Shown here one piece after another: positions 57,094 to 64,000 of a DNA stretch of 64,000 nucleotides; position 1 is the stretch's first letter, and each line of letters opens with the position of its first letter. A program made the translations under genes and the position numbers. Source of the stretch: Prevotella sp. AGR2160 (GTDB lineage: Bacteria; Bacteroidota; Bacteroidia; Bacteroidales; Bacteroidaceae); the NCBI RefSeq assembly GCF_000424185.1, contig NZ_AUJK01000009.1:44097-108096 (forward strand). Reading direction: 5' to 3'. The notes beneath the pieces were generated by a model. That model was not told the origin of the DNA. It saw nothing but the letters and a program-made list of their open reading frames with translations, and did no database searches.

Positions 57094-57900
57094 ATGAAGA
57101 CTATTATCAAATATCAACCCCAAGATGAAAACCCCTTTATCGTTGAACCGCTGTTCATCCCCAGCAGCACGGAATTCTTCCTCTCGCATGACGGGGAAGA
57201 GGAGCCGGTGCGTCTGAGCCGTATCGTCTTTCGTAAGAAAGGTACGACGGAATGGGTCGACGACCCCGTCCGTGGCTGGAACGAGGCAACGGTGCTCTGT
57301 AAGGATGCCGAGCCTGAGCCTGCCACCTTATTATATATGGGTGATGACGCGAAGAAGGTCCTCTCCCTCGTGGAGAAGGATGAGAAGAGCATCACCTTCG
57401 CCACCGACGGCTTCGCCATCCCCGGTGCCCGTTGTGTTGACGAGGTTGAGGAGGATGCCGCCGGTAATGAGGTGCATCATCAGAAGTATGTTGTCGACCG
57501 GTCTGCCTTCGCCGATGGTGCGCAGCTGGAGGTTCCCGTTGCCGATGGCGCCCCCATCCATCTCGCCATCCCCTTCGAGGGCTTCGCAATTCTCGACGGT
57601 GAAGGGAATCAACACAGTGGTGATATGCAGATCCCGTTCGCCGAGATCATGAACTATACCTATAAGTTCAAGGCCAACGGCACTACCGACCGTTTCACCA
57701 TCTCGTTCAATAACGACAAGATGATCTATCAGTATATCCTCAACGACGAGGGCACACTGAGCATCCGCTCGAAGCGTGACCGCATGGAGAAGGTGGGTGA
57801 GATGCCCGCTGAGGGTCGTCTCGCCCTCCTCCTCCAAGGCATCCCCAATGCCGTCATCAAGCTCGGCAACCAGCGGTGGCGGATCGAGGTGACGGAATAG
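57094..57900 (+). CDS. Unknown cytoplasmic protein, 268 aa
   Basis: I do not recognise this family. It has no signal peptide or membrane segment, is acidic and rich in beta-forming stretches: KTIIKYQPQDENPFIVEPLF at the start, a central charged region (VDEVEEDAAGNEVHH near 123), and FKANGTTDRFTISFNNDKMI near 190-212. Codon use matches the neighbours, so it appears native. Own promoter; divergent from the NusG-like gene and convergent with prfC across a family C repeat. Confidence 0.75.
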   Translation: MKTIIKYQPQDENPFIVEPLFIPSSTEFFLSHDGEEEPVRLSRIVFRKKGTTEWVDDPVRGWNEATVLCKDAEPEPATLLYMGDDAKKVLSLVEKDEKSITFATDGFAIPGARCVDEVEEDAAGNEVHHQKYVVDRSAFADGAQLEVPVADGAPIHLAIPFEGFAILDGEGNQHSGDMQIPFAEIMNYTYKFKANGTTDRFTISFNNDKMIYQYILNDEGTLSIRSKRDRMEKVGEMPAEGRLALLLQGIPNAVIKLGNQRWRIEVTE

Positions 57901-57917
57901 GGCGCGCCCGTTGTGGG

Positions 57918-57954
57918 GCTTGCCGTTCCGTGCTTGCGCTTTGCAAGCGCAAGG
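57918..57954. repeat. Family C hairpin repeat, copy 5
   Basis: GCTTGCCGTTCCGTGCTTGC then GCTTTGCAAGCGCAAGG; perfect CTTGCGCTT/AAGCGCAAG-type hairpin between convergent genes. Confidence 0.8.
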
Positions 57955-57958
57955 ATCC

Positions 57959-59524
57959 TTAGAACTCGCTCGTGAAGTGGAACTTGATGTGCTTGAAGTC
58001 CTGCTCCGCCATCTGCAGCACATAACTGCTGTCGGCGAGGAAGACATCACGGCCCTCGGTATCCTTGGCCATATACTGGTATTTCCGCTTCTTGAAATTA
58101 TCCAGCTCATCAGGATCATCGGCCTCGATCCAGCAGGCCTTATACAGGTGCACGGGCTCCCAACGACACTTGGCGTTGTACTCATGCTCAAGACGATACT
58201 GGATGACCTCAAACTGCAACTGTCCGACGGTACCGATGATACGACGGTTGTTGAACTGGTTGATGAACAACTGGGCGACACCCTCGTTCATCAACTGCTC
58301 AATACCTTTTTGGAACTGCTTGCTCTTCATCGGGTCGTCATTCTCGATATACTTGAACAACAACGGGGAGAAACTCGGCAGACCCTTGAAATGCAGTTCT
58401 TCGCCTTCCGTCAGCGTGTCACCGATCTTGAAGATACCGTTATCGGGAAGACCGACGATATCGCCCGGCCAGGCCTCGTCGACGGTGCTCTTCCGTTGCG
58501 CCATAAACTGGGTAGGGGAGGAGAAGCGTACATCCTTGTTCAGTCGGATATGATGATAGGTATGATTACGCTGGAACTTTCCTGAACAGACCTTACAGAA
58601 CGCGATACAACTGCGATGGTTCGGGTCGATATTCGCCGTGATCTTGAAGATGAAACCCGTGAACTTCGGTTCCGTAGGCAGCACGACGCGCTCCTCGGCC
58701 TGTGTGGGACGGGGACTGGGGGCAATCTCCACGAAACAGTCGAGGAGTTCCTGTACACCGAAGTTGTTCAACGCTGATCCGAAGAATACCGGCGCCACCT
58801 CAGCACTGCGGTACGTCTCCACCTCAAACTTCGGATAGACCCCGTCGATGAGCTCGAGGTCATCCCGCAACTGCTGGGCCTCACGCTCGCCGACATGCTG
58901 GTCGAGGTCCTTCGACTGGATGTCGACCTCCACCTTCTCCGTCACACGCTGCTTGTTCGGCGTGAAGAGGTTCAGCTGCTGCTCGTAGATATTGTATACG
59001 CCCTTGAAACGCATACCCTGACCGATAGGCCAGGACAGCGGACGGACCTTGATATTCAGCTCTTCCTCTAGCTCATCGAGGAGGTCGAAGGGATCACGGC
59101 CCTCACGGTCCATCTTGTTGATGAAGATGATCACCGGGGTGTTGCGCATGCGGCAGACCTCCATGAGCTTCCGCGTCTGAGCCTCGACACCCTTGGCGCT
59201 GTCGACGACGATGATGGCGGAGTCAACAGCCGTGAGGGTACGGTAGGTATCCTCGGCAAAGTCCTGGTGACCGGGGGTGTCGAGGATGTTCACCTTGTAG
59301 TCGCGGTAGTCAAACTCCATCACACTCGTGGAGACGGAGATACCACGCTGTTTCTCAATATCCATCCAGTCGGAGGTGGCCGTCTTGCGGATCTTGTTGT
59401 TCTTTACTGCTCCTGCCACCTGGATCTGACCACCGAAGAGGAGGAATTTCTCCGTCAGCGTCGTCTTACCGGCATCAGGATGGGAGATGATGGCAAAGGT
59501 GCGGCGTCTTTCTATTTCGTTCAT
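57959..59524 (-). CDS. prfC: Peptide chain release factor 3
   Basis: GTPase that recycles RF1/RF2 after translation termination. 521 residues, typical length. G motifs: [19 protein letters not shown] (P-loop near 15-22), [16 protein letters not shown] near 83 and NKMDREG near 136. The [10 protein letters not shown] segment is the switch I region of RF3. It starts next to the rfbD stop (one base apart), forming an operon with rfbD and the DUF4924 gene. Confidence 0.96.
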   Translation of the reverse strand: MNEIERRRTFAIISHPDAGKTTLTEKFLLFGGQIQVAGAVKNNKIRKTATSDWMDIEKQRGISVSTSVMEFDYRDYKVNILDTPGHQDFAEDTYRTLTAVDSAIIVVDSAKGVEAQTRKLMEVCRMRNTPVIIFINKMDREGRDPFDLLDELEEELNIKVRPLSWPIGQGMRFKGVYNIYEQQLNLFTPNKQRVTEKVEVDIQSKDLDQHVGEREAQQLRDDLELIDGVYPKFEVETYRSAEVAPVFFGSALNNFGVQELLDCFVEIAPSPRPTQAEERVVLPTEPKFTGFIFKITANIDPNHRSCIAFCKVCSGKFQRNHTYHHIRLNKDVRFSSPTQFMAQRKSTVDEAWPGDIVGLPDNGIFKIGDTLTEGEELHFKGLPSFSPLLFKYIENDDPMKSKQFQKGIEQLMNEGVAQLFINQFNNRRIIGTVGQLQFEVIQYRLEHEYNAKCRWEPVHLYKACWIEADDPDELDNFKKRKYQYMAKDTEGRDVFLADSSYVLQMAEQDFKHIKFHFTSEF

Positions 59525-60412
59525 TTATTTCTTCAGTTCATTCATATTGTTTAAACACTTCTTCAGCGAATCTAACCAGTAAGGCAGTTTCACGCCAAAG
59601 GTTTCTTTTACCTTCGTCTTGTCGAGGACACTGTAGGCGGGGCGCTTCACGGGTGACGGGAACTCGTCACTGTGGCACGGCTCGATGTCACAGTCGGTAT
59701 GTCCACTGAGCAGGGCGATCATCTTCGTGAAGTCATACCAGCTGCAGACACCCTCATTACTGAAATGGTAGATGCCTGTCTTACCCTCATACTCACGGTT
59801 CTCGACAACCTGGAAGATGAGGTCGGCGAGGTCTCCGGCATACGTCGGCGTACCGGCCTGATCGAAGACGACCTTCAACTGGGGCTTTGTGGCTGTGAGG
59901 TTCAGCATCGTCTTCACAAAGTTATGACCGAACTCAGAATAGAGCCAGGCTGTACGGAAGATGAGATAGTTGCCACCGACAGCCTGGATTTTCTGCTCGC
60001 CATGGAGCTTCGTCAGTCCGTAGACACCCGTCGGCGTGCCTTTCTGGTCCTCGCGGCACGGCGTGTTGTAAGGATCACCACCGAAGACATAATCGGTGGA
60101 GATATGGACGAGGAGGCCGCCGACAGCCTTCATGGCCTTGGCGAGATTCTCGGGGGCCACGGCATTCAGCGTCTCCACGAGATCACCGGCCGTCTCTGCC
60201 TTGTCGACATTCGTCCAGGCGGCACAGTTGATGATGCACTTGACGTCCTTCTCTTTGACCATTGCCTCGACAGCCTCCAGGGAGGTGATGTCGAGCTTCT
60301 CATAGCCTTCACAGACGTCGGTGAAGATATACTGGTCTTTCTTGCTCTTTTGGGCGGCGAGCTGTATCTCGTGGCCCAGTTGGCCGTTAGCGCCCGTAAC
60401 TAATATATTCAT
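59525..60412 (-). CDS. rfbD: dTDP-4-dehydrorhamnose reductase
   Basis: Final step of dTDP-L-rhamnose synthesis. 295 residues, short-chain dehydrogenase fold: nucleotide-binding VTGANGQLGHEI (residues 4-15), CIINCAAWTNVDKAE near 58-72, HISTDYVFGG near 103, and the catalytic Tyr/Lys in GVYGLTKLHGEQ near 128-140. The other rfb genes (A, B, C) are not in the window. Directly upstream of prfC. A 40 bp hairpin repeat separates it from the DUF4924 gene. Confidence 0.93.
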   Translation of the reverse strand: MNILVTGANGQLGHEIQLAAQKSKKDQYIFTDVCEGYEKLDITSLEAVEAMVKEKDVKCIINCAAWTNVDKAETAGDLVETLNAVAPENLAKAMKAVGGLLVHISTDYVFGGDPYNTPCREDQKGTPTGVYGLTKLHGEQKIQAVGGNYLIFRTAWLYSEFGHNFVKTMLNLTATKPQLKVVFDQAGTPTYAGDLADLIFQVVENREYEGKTGIYHFSNEGVCSWYDFTKMIALLSGHTDCDIEPCHSDEFPSPVKRPAYSVLDKTKVKETFGVKLPYWLDSLKKCLNNMNELKK

Positions 60413-60464
60413 TGTGGTTGTCTTTCTGTTTTTTTTCTTCTATTTTATTGGAATCTGTCTTTCC

Positions 60465-60504
60465 TCTTGCAGGGGCCGCCACAAGGGACGGCCCCTGCAA
60501 GAGT
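60465..60504. repeat. Family B single-arm hairpin with perfect extended stem
   Basis: CTCTTGCAGGGGCCG, ten-base loop CCACAAGGGA, CGGCCCCTGCAAGAG: a perfect 15 bp stem. Intra-operonic between the DUF4924 gene and rfbD. It seems to arise from joining the outer ends of a composite element. Confidence 0.85.
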
Positions 60505-60511
60505 GTCGACG

Positions 60512-61129
60512 TCAGTCGTCACTCCATTTCAGTCCTTTCGTCTCATCCTCAAGGTAATAGGCGGAGAGGGTGGCGAGGAACTTCGAGATCTCCTCGACGG
60601 CATGCTGCGTCGCCGGCGTCACCTCCTTCTTCTGCATGTGCAGGAGCATGACACCATAGACGGCATTGAAACACGTCTCGATCTCGTCCTGGCTGCCCCC
60701 GACTTCCTCAAGAGCTTCCTGCTCGTCGATGCCATATTCCTCGGCACGCTTCTGGGCGGCCCGGCGGTTGTATTCCCGCAGCTCGACGATGAACGGCAAC
60801 ACCTTATAATACTCGGCGTTGTAGAGCGGGAACCGGTCGGAAGCCAACAGACGCTTATGGAGGTCGATGAGATCCTCCATGAGAACCTTGTTGATGTTCA
60901 GATGCCCGAACTCACGTTTCCCTTCCTCATTCATCATACGGATGAGGTCAGCAAACCAGTCGGCCTCCTCTTCCTGCTCCTCCTGGGAGTAGTCGGTGAA
61001 CTTACTGATATATGCCTTCTCAATCACGGGCAGCGAACAGCCGCAGGCCCGGATGATATCCTCTATCTGCCACATATACAGCAGATATTCGGCAATGGAT
61101 TCCTTTCTTAGTTTCTTTGCTGTCTTCAA
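60512..61129 (-). CDS. DUF4924-family protein, probable TTG start
   Basis: A 205-residue helical, acidic cytoplasmic protein. KKLRKESIAEYLLYMWQIED near the start and LKWSDD at the end match DUF4924 as I know it; the function is unknown. The ATG-initiated frame from 61207 would begin inside a family B repeat (residues HRAATRDGPC are repeat translation), so I place the start at the TTG at 61129, which gives the usual N-terminus. It precedes rfbD and prfC on the same strand. Confidence 0.75.
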   Translation of the reverse strand: MKTAKKLRKESIAEYLLYMWQIEDIIRACGCSLPVIEKAYISKFTDYSQEEQEEEADWFADLIRMMNEEGKREFGHLNINKVLMEDLIDLHKRLLASDRFPLYNAEYYKVLPFIVELREYNRRAAQKRAEEYGIDEQEALEEVGGSQDEIETCFNAVYGVMLLHMQKKEVTPATQHAVEEISKFLATLSAYYLEDETKGLKWSDD

Positions 61130-61164
61130 CTTTCTTATGTTTAATTGTCCCCTATTTTTCCTCT

Positions 61165-61260
61165 TGCAGGGGCCGTCCCTTGTGGCGGCCCGATGCCGGA
61201 ACGGCATTCCCTTCTATTCGGCGTTACCGCCGACGGGCCGCCACAAGGGACGGCCCCTGC
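61165..61260. repeat. Family B composite element, complete
   Basis: 96 bp between the LysE gene and the DUF4924 gene. Left arm TGCAGGGGCCGTCCCTTGTG, ATGCCG/CGGCAT hairpin, TTCGGCG/CGCCGA hairpin, right arm ending GGCCCCTGC. The end abuts the stop codon of the LysE gene. Confidence 0.88.
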
Positions 61261-61931
61261 TAAAGGGTGTATAGGTTGAACACGGTTCCGATGAGTGCCA
61301 GCAACGAGAAGATGATGACGACGGAGCCGATGATCTTGTTGATAATGCAGATGCCGTTCTCGTCAAAACGGGAGCGGATCTTGTCGATGAGCCATGTCAG
61401 GCCGTACCACCAGAGGATGGCACCGCCGATGATGCACAGATAACCGGCCGTCATCTCCACGGGACGATCCGGGATGATGAAGGCAAACTGGGCGAAGAGG
61501 GCCATGAAGAGGAAGACGATGAGGGGGTTGGCGAAGGTCACGAGGAATGCCGTGATGGCATTGTGCCATAGTGTTCCCTTCCCGTTATTCTTCTTATGGC
61601 TCTCATGTTTCAGCCGGTTCGGGTTGCTGCGGTAGGTATAGATACCGAAGAGCAGGAGGATGATGGATCCGCCGATCTGCAGCACGAATTTCCGTTGGGG
61701 GTCATTGATAAAGTCCATCACGAAACTCATGCCGAAGCCCGTGAACAACGCGTAGATGATATCGCTCACGGCAGCCCCCACTCCCGTGACAAAGCCGTAC
61801 CACCGCCCCTTGTTCAGGGTGCGCTGGACGCACAGGATGCCTACGGGTCCCATAGGTGCCGAGGCCGCGATACCGATGATGACACCCTTGATCATGATGT
61901 CCAGGATGTCGATAGGAAATAGCTGTTTCAT
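61260..61931 (-). CDS. LysE-family exporter
   Basis: Inner-membrane translocator of the LysE/RhtB family, 223 residues and six helices. The signature GIAASAPMGPVGILCVQRTL is near 18-37 and the second-repeat feature FLVTFANPLIVFLFM near 122. These proteins export amino acids or similar small metabolites; the substrate is unknown. The ATG at 61931 gives MKQLFPIDILD and lies only 9 nt behind a TACTTTTGC promoter element, so the leader is very short. The stop codon TAG begins at the end of a family B element. Confidence 0.88.
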   Translation of the reverse strand: MKQLFPIDILDIMIKGVIIGIAASAPMGPVGILCVQRTLNKGRWYGFVTGVGAAVSDIIYALFTGFGMSFVMDFINDPQRKFVLQIGGSIILLLFGIYTYRSNPNRLKHESHKKNNGKGTLWHNAITAFLVTFANPLIVFLFMALFAQFAFIIPDRPVEMTAGYLCIIGGAILWWYGLTWLIDKIRSRFDENGICIINKIIGSVVIIFSLLALIGTVFNLYTL

Positions 61932-61939
61932 ATTCGCCT

Positions 61940-61948
61940 GCAAAAGTA
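61940..61948 (-). promoter_or_regulatory. -7 element of the LysE-family gene
   Basis: TACTTTTGC on the minus strand; the ATG follows after eight bases, implying a leader of only a few nucleotides. Confidence 0.6.
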
Positions 61949-61995
61949 CAATTTTTTTGCCAAATGGCAAAAAAATAACGGATAATATCATCCCC

Positions 61996-62112
61996 TTGCA
62001 GGGGCCGTCCCCTTGTGGCGGCCCGTCGGCGGTAACGCCGAATCAAAATGGGAATTATTTGTCATTGTGAATACCGAAAAACATCGGGCCGTCTAATAAT
62101 TCCGGCCCCCAT
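61996..62112. repeat. Family B composite element, right half decayed
   Basis: Left arm (TGCAGGGGCCGTCC, CCTTGTGGCGGCCC) and TCGGCGGTAACGCCGA hairpin are intact; the right arm (CATCGGGCCGTC ... CCGGCCCCCAT at 62082-62112) has lost its centre. Confidence 0.75.
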
Positions 62113-62168
62113 AAGTATATCATTTGAAAAAAATCATTCGTTTTTTTCCTCCTTTCGATTTTTTTGCT

Positions 62169-62177
62169 TATCTTTGT
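62169..62177 (+). promoter_or_regulatory. -7 element of the ROK glucokinase gene
   Basis: TATCTTTGT, 42 nt before the ATG. Confidence 0.55.
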
Positions 62178-62218
62178 CGGATAAATTAAAGATTACCTAA
62201 TTTAAAACCCATAAGAAA

Positions 62219-63208
62219 ATGGCAGTAGTAGAAACTGAACTCCAGAAACCGTACGTCATCGGACTCGATCTCGGCGGTACGAACAGTGTCTTCGGCATCG
62301 TCGATGCCCGTGGTGATATCAAGGCCACGACAGCGATCAAGACACAAGGTTATAAAACAGTAGAAGAATATGTCGACGCTTGTGTCGCCGCTCTCCAGCC
62401 GATCATCGATACCGTCGGAGGTATTGAGAAGATCAAGGCCATGGGAATCGGTGCTCCTAACGGCAACTTTTATACCGGTGCCATCGAATATGCTCCTAAC
62501 CTGCCGTGGGCACACGACTGTGTCGTCCCCCTGGCCAAGATGTTCAGCGAGCGTCTGAAGGATCTCCCCGTAGCACTGACGAATGATGCCAATGCCGCCG
62601 CCCTTGGTGAGATGACCTATGGTGCCGCACGTGGTATGAAGAACTTCATCGAGATCACGCTCGGTACGGGTGTCGGTTCCGGTATCGTCATCAACGGTCA
62701 GATGGTCTATGGCTCCGACGGTTTCGCCGGTGAGCTCGGTCATGTCACGATGGTCCGCGGTGAGGAAGGTCGTGTCTGCGGCTGTGGCCGTAAGGGTTGT
62801 TTGGAGGCTTACTGCTCCGCTACGGGTGTGGCCCGCACGGCCCGTCAGTTCCTCCAGGACAGCAGTGAGGAGAGTCTGCTGCGCCAGTACAAGCCGAAGG
62901 ACATCACCTCTCTGGAGGTCTCCCTGGCTGCCGCCAAGGGTGACAAACTCGCCAAGCGCGTATACGACTTCACGGGAAAGATGCTCGGTGAGGCCTGCGC
63001 TGACTTCACGACATTCTGCTCTCCTGAGGCTTACGTCTTCTTCGGTGGTCTGACGAAAGCCGGTGACCTGCTGATGAAGCCGCTCATCGAGGCTTACAAC
63101 AACCATGTCATGCCGATCTTCAAGGGTAAGGCGAAATTCCTCGTCTCCACCCTTGATGGCTCCAGCGCTGCCGTCCTCGGCGCTTCCGCAGTAGGATGGG
63201 ACATGTAA
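62219..63208 (+). CDS. ROK-family glucokinase
   Basis: ATP-dependent sugar kinase, most likely for glucose released from starch. 329 residues: ATP phosphate motif GLDLGGTNSVFG (residues 15-26), catalytic Asp123 in LTNDANAAALGE, GELGHVTM near 171 and the zinc site CGCGRKGC (187-194). No DNA-binding domain, which excludes a ROK repressor. The gene stands alone with its own promoter. A family B element begins 15 bp after the stop. Confidence 0.9.
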   Translation: MAVVETELQKPYVIGLDLGGTNSVFGIVDARGDIKATTAIKTQGYKTVEEYVDACVAALQPIIDTVGGIEKIKAMGIGAPNGNFYTGAIEYAPNLPWAHDCVVPLAKMFSERLKDLPVALTNDANAAALGEMTYGAARGMKNFIEITLGTGVGSGIVINGQMVYGSDGFAGELGHVTMVRGEEGRVCGCGRKGCLEAYCSATGVARTARQFLQDSSEESLLRQYKPKDITSLEVSLAAAKGDKLAKRVYDFTGKMLGEACADFTTFCSPEAYVFFGGLTKAGDLLMKPLIEAYNNHVMPIFKGKAKFLVSTLDGSSAAVLGASAVGWDM

Positions 63209-63222
63209 TTCAATGATCCAAA

Positions 63223-63339
63223 TGCAGGGGCCGTCCCTTGTGGCGGCCCGATGCCCGAAAGGCATTCATTAATGCGACTAACCCCTCGTTTTGATTCGGC
63301 GTTACCGCCGACGGGCCGCCACAAGGGACGGCCCCTGCA
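63223..63339. repeat. Family B composite element upstream of the RAYT gene
   Basis: 117 bp with both GC-rich arms intact. The inner hairpin is ATGCC-CGAAA-GGCAT followed by TCATTAATG, a variant shared only with the copy after the RAYT gene at 63919. Confidence 0.9.
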
Positions 63340-63374
63340 AACAGATTTACCAATAACCTATAAAAAATTACCTG

Positions 63375-63911
63375 ATGACTAACGATTCTATTCGCAAGAA
63401 AATGCGGTTTCCTGATTTTGACTATGCCGCACAAGGTTGCTATTTCATAACAATAGTTACCCATCAGAGATTATGTCTCTTTGGATTTATTCATGAAGGA
63501 AATATGATCCTTAACGAGGCTGGTGTTATGATCAATAATTACTACCAGTCTATCGAAGAACGATTTCCTAAAGTGACGATTATGGAAAGTGTCGTCATGC
63601 CCAATCATTTTCATTGTATGATTTTCTGTAATAAGGATAATACTGATGATATTCCGAAAATCATTGATTACTTCAAGTCTTCTACAACAGACGCTTATAT
63701 CCATGGAGTAAAAGAAAAGGGTTGGCGACCATTTCATCAGCATTTATGGCAAAGAACCTATTGGGATGATATTATTTGGAATGGACGTCAATTCGAATTT
63801 GTAAAAAATTATATCGCATTGAATCCTTATAGATGGCAAAAAGATAACATCAATGTGCAGCATGACATTGATGTAGATCATATTCTTTGGAAATTGAAGA
63901 CATTGAGATGA
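63375..63911 (+). CDS. REP-associated tyrosine transposase (RAYT), Y1/HUH family
   Basis: A 178-residue single-strand DNA transposase related to IS200/IS605 TnpA. The HUH metal site is MPNHFHCMI (His78, His80), the likely catalytic tyrosine is Tyr146 in FVKNYIALNPYRW, and HQHLWQRTYWDDII (about 121-134) is the conserved stretch between them. It is flanked on both sides, at 36 and 7 bp, by near-identical family B composite elements, the arrangement of a REPtron in which a domesticated transposase binds REP hairpins. The base composition is more AT-rich than the neighbouring genes, a sign of a separate origin. No accessory TnpB/IscB gene is present in the window. Confidence 0.92.
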   Translation: MTNDSIRKKMRFPDFDYAAQGCYFITIVTHQRLCLFGFIHEGNMILNEAGVMINNYYQSIEERFPKVTIMESVVMPNHFHCMIFCNKDNTDDIPKIIDYFKSSTTDAYIHGVKEKGWRPFHQHLWQRTYWDDIIWNGRQFEFVKNYIALNPYRWQKDNINVQHDIDVDHILWKLKTLR

Positions 63912-63918
63912 ATCCACA

Positions 63919-64000
63919 TGCAGGGGCCGTCCCTTGTGGCGGCCCGATGCCCGAAAGGGCATTCATTAATGGCGAAAAATTCCTGTTTTGATTCGGCGTT
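63919..64000. repeat. Family B composite element downstream of the RAYT gene, cut by window end
   Basis: Begins TGCAGGGGCCGTCCCTTGTG, GCGGCCC, then ATGCCCGAAAGGGCATTCAT; continues beyond the edge after the TTCGGCG hairpin begins. Confidence 0.88.

Noticed and set aside
63223..64000. Complete IS200/IS605 insertion sequence
   Set aside because: No TnpB/IscB gene, and the flanks are composite REP-like elements also found alone elsewhere, which fits a RAYT.
1..64000. tRNA, rRNA genes or CRISPR arrays
   Set aside because: No cloverleaf-like segments with TTCRANNC arms, no rRNA sequence and no regularly spaced direct repeats were found by eye.

Overview
This 64 kb window is chromosomal DNA of a Bacteroidetes bacterium, most likely from the Prevotella/Segatella group. 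The signs are many outer-membrane TonB-dependent receptors with SusC/SusD-type partners, SusR-like (DUF6377) and UpxY/NusG-like regulators, DUF families typical of Bacteroidales, and promoters of the Bacteroidetes type (TTTG, 19-20 nt, TAnnTTTGC) in front of most transcription units. No rRNA, tRNA, CRISPR array, prophage or plasmid functions were seen.

Layout. 1-7.6 kb: a sodium/solute symporter cut by the window edge, an alpha-galactosidase (GH36) with its TonB receptor, and a divergent DUF6377 regulator. 7.6-16.9 kb: metE with a divergent Lrp regulator, an SGNH hydrolase, a DUF6169 operon with a 51-residue upstream ORF, a candidate small RNA, a shortened DUF2023 gene with flavodoxin, greA, a decayed PIN-type toxin-antitoxin pair, a glutaredoxin-like protein and umuDC. 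17-27.3 kb: mntH, a shortened Rid-family gene, a metallophosphoesterase, two glycosyltransferases, and an RND efflux pair. 27.4-35.7 kb: two surface lipoproteins and a TonB receptor divergent from a secreted endonuclease/phosphatase-family protein, then a DNA glycosylase, udk, a DUF308 membrane protein and a histidine phosphatase. 35.7-38.2 kb: an FG/GSNR-rich secreted protein, a small secreted protein with a C-terminal sorting-like tail, and a short sigma factor. 38.3-49.5 kb: a starch locus (SusD and SusC on one strand; two GH13 amylases carrying CBM26-like modules and a non-catalytic triple-CBM26-like protein on the other). 49.6-57 kb: a complete trp operon in the order D-C-F-A-B-E-G, preceded by a leader peptide with three tandem Trp codons, an attenuator hairpin, and a NusG paralogue. 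57-62 kb: an unknown protein and the prfC-rfbD-DUF4924-LysE group. 62.2-64 kb: a ROK glucokinase and a REP-associated tyrosine (HUH) transposase, RAYT.

The most striking pattern is the population of intergenic palindromes. Family A is an approximately 28 bp palindrome with a GTAG foot (16 copies plus one half copy); family B is a GC-rich composite inverted repeat (seven full or partial copies plus decayed ones); family C is a CTTGCGCTT hairpin (five copies). Two family B copies directly flank the RAYT gene. Seven genes take their TAG stop codon from the GTAG foot of a family A copy, including both members of one convergent pair. This looks like a RAYT/REP system that has shaped gene ends in this genome.

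The trp region also stands out: leader peptide, attenuator and perfect promoter are all visible, and the gene order is a rotation of the order I recall for Bacteroidetes (BEGDCFA). All functional statements come from reading the sequence and from recalled family knowledge; no searches were run.
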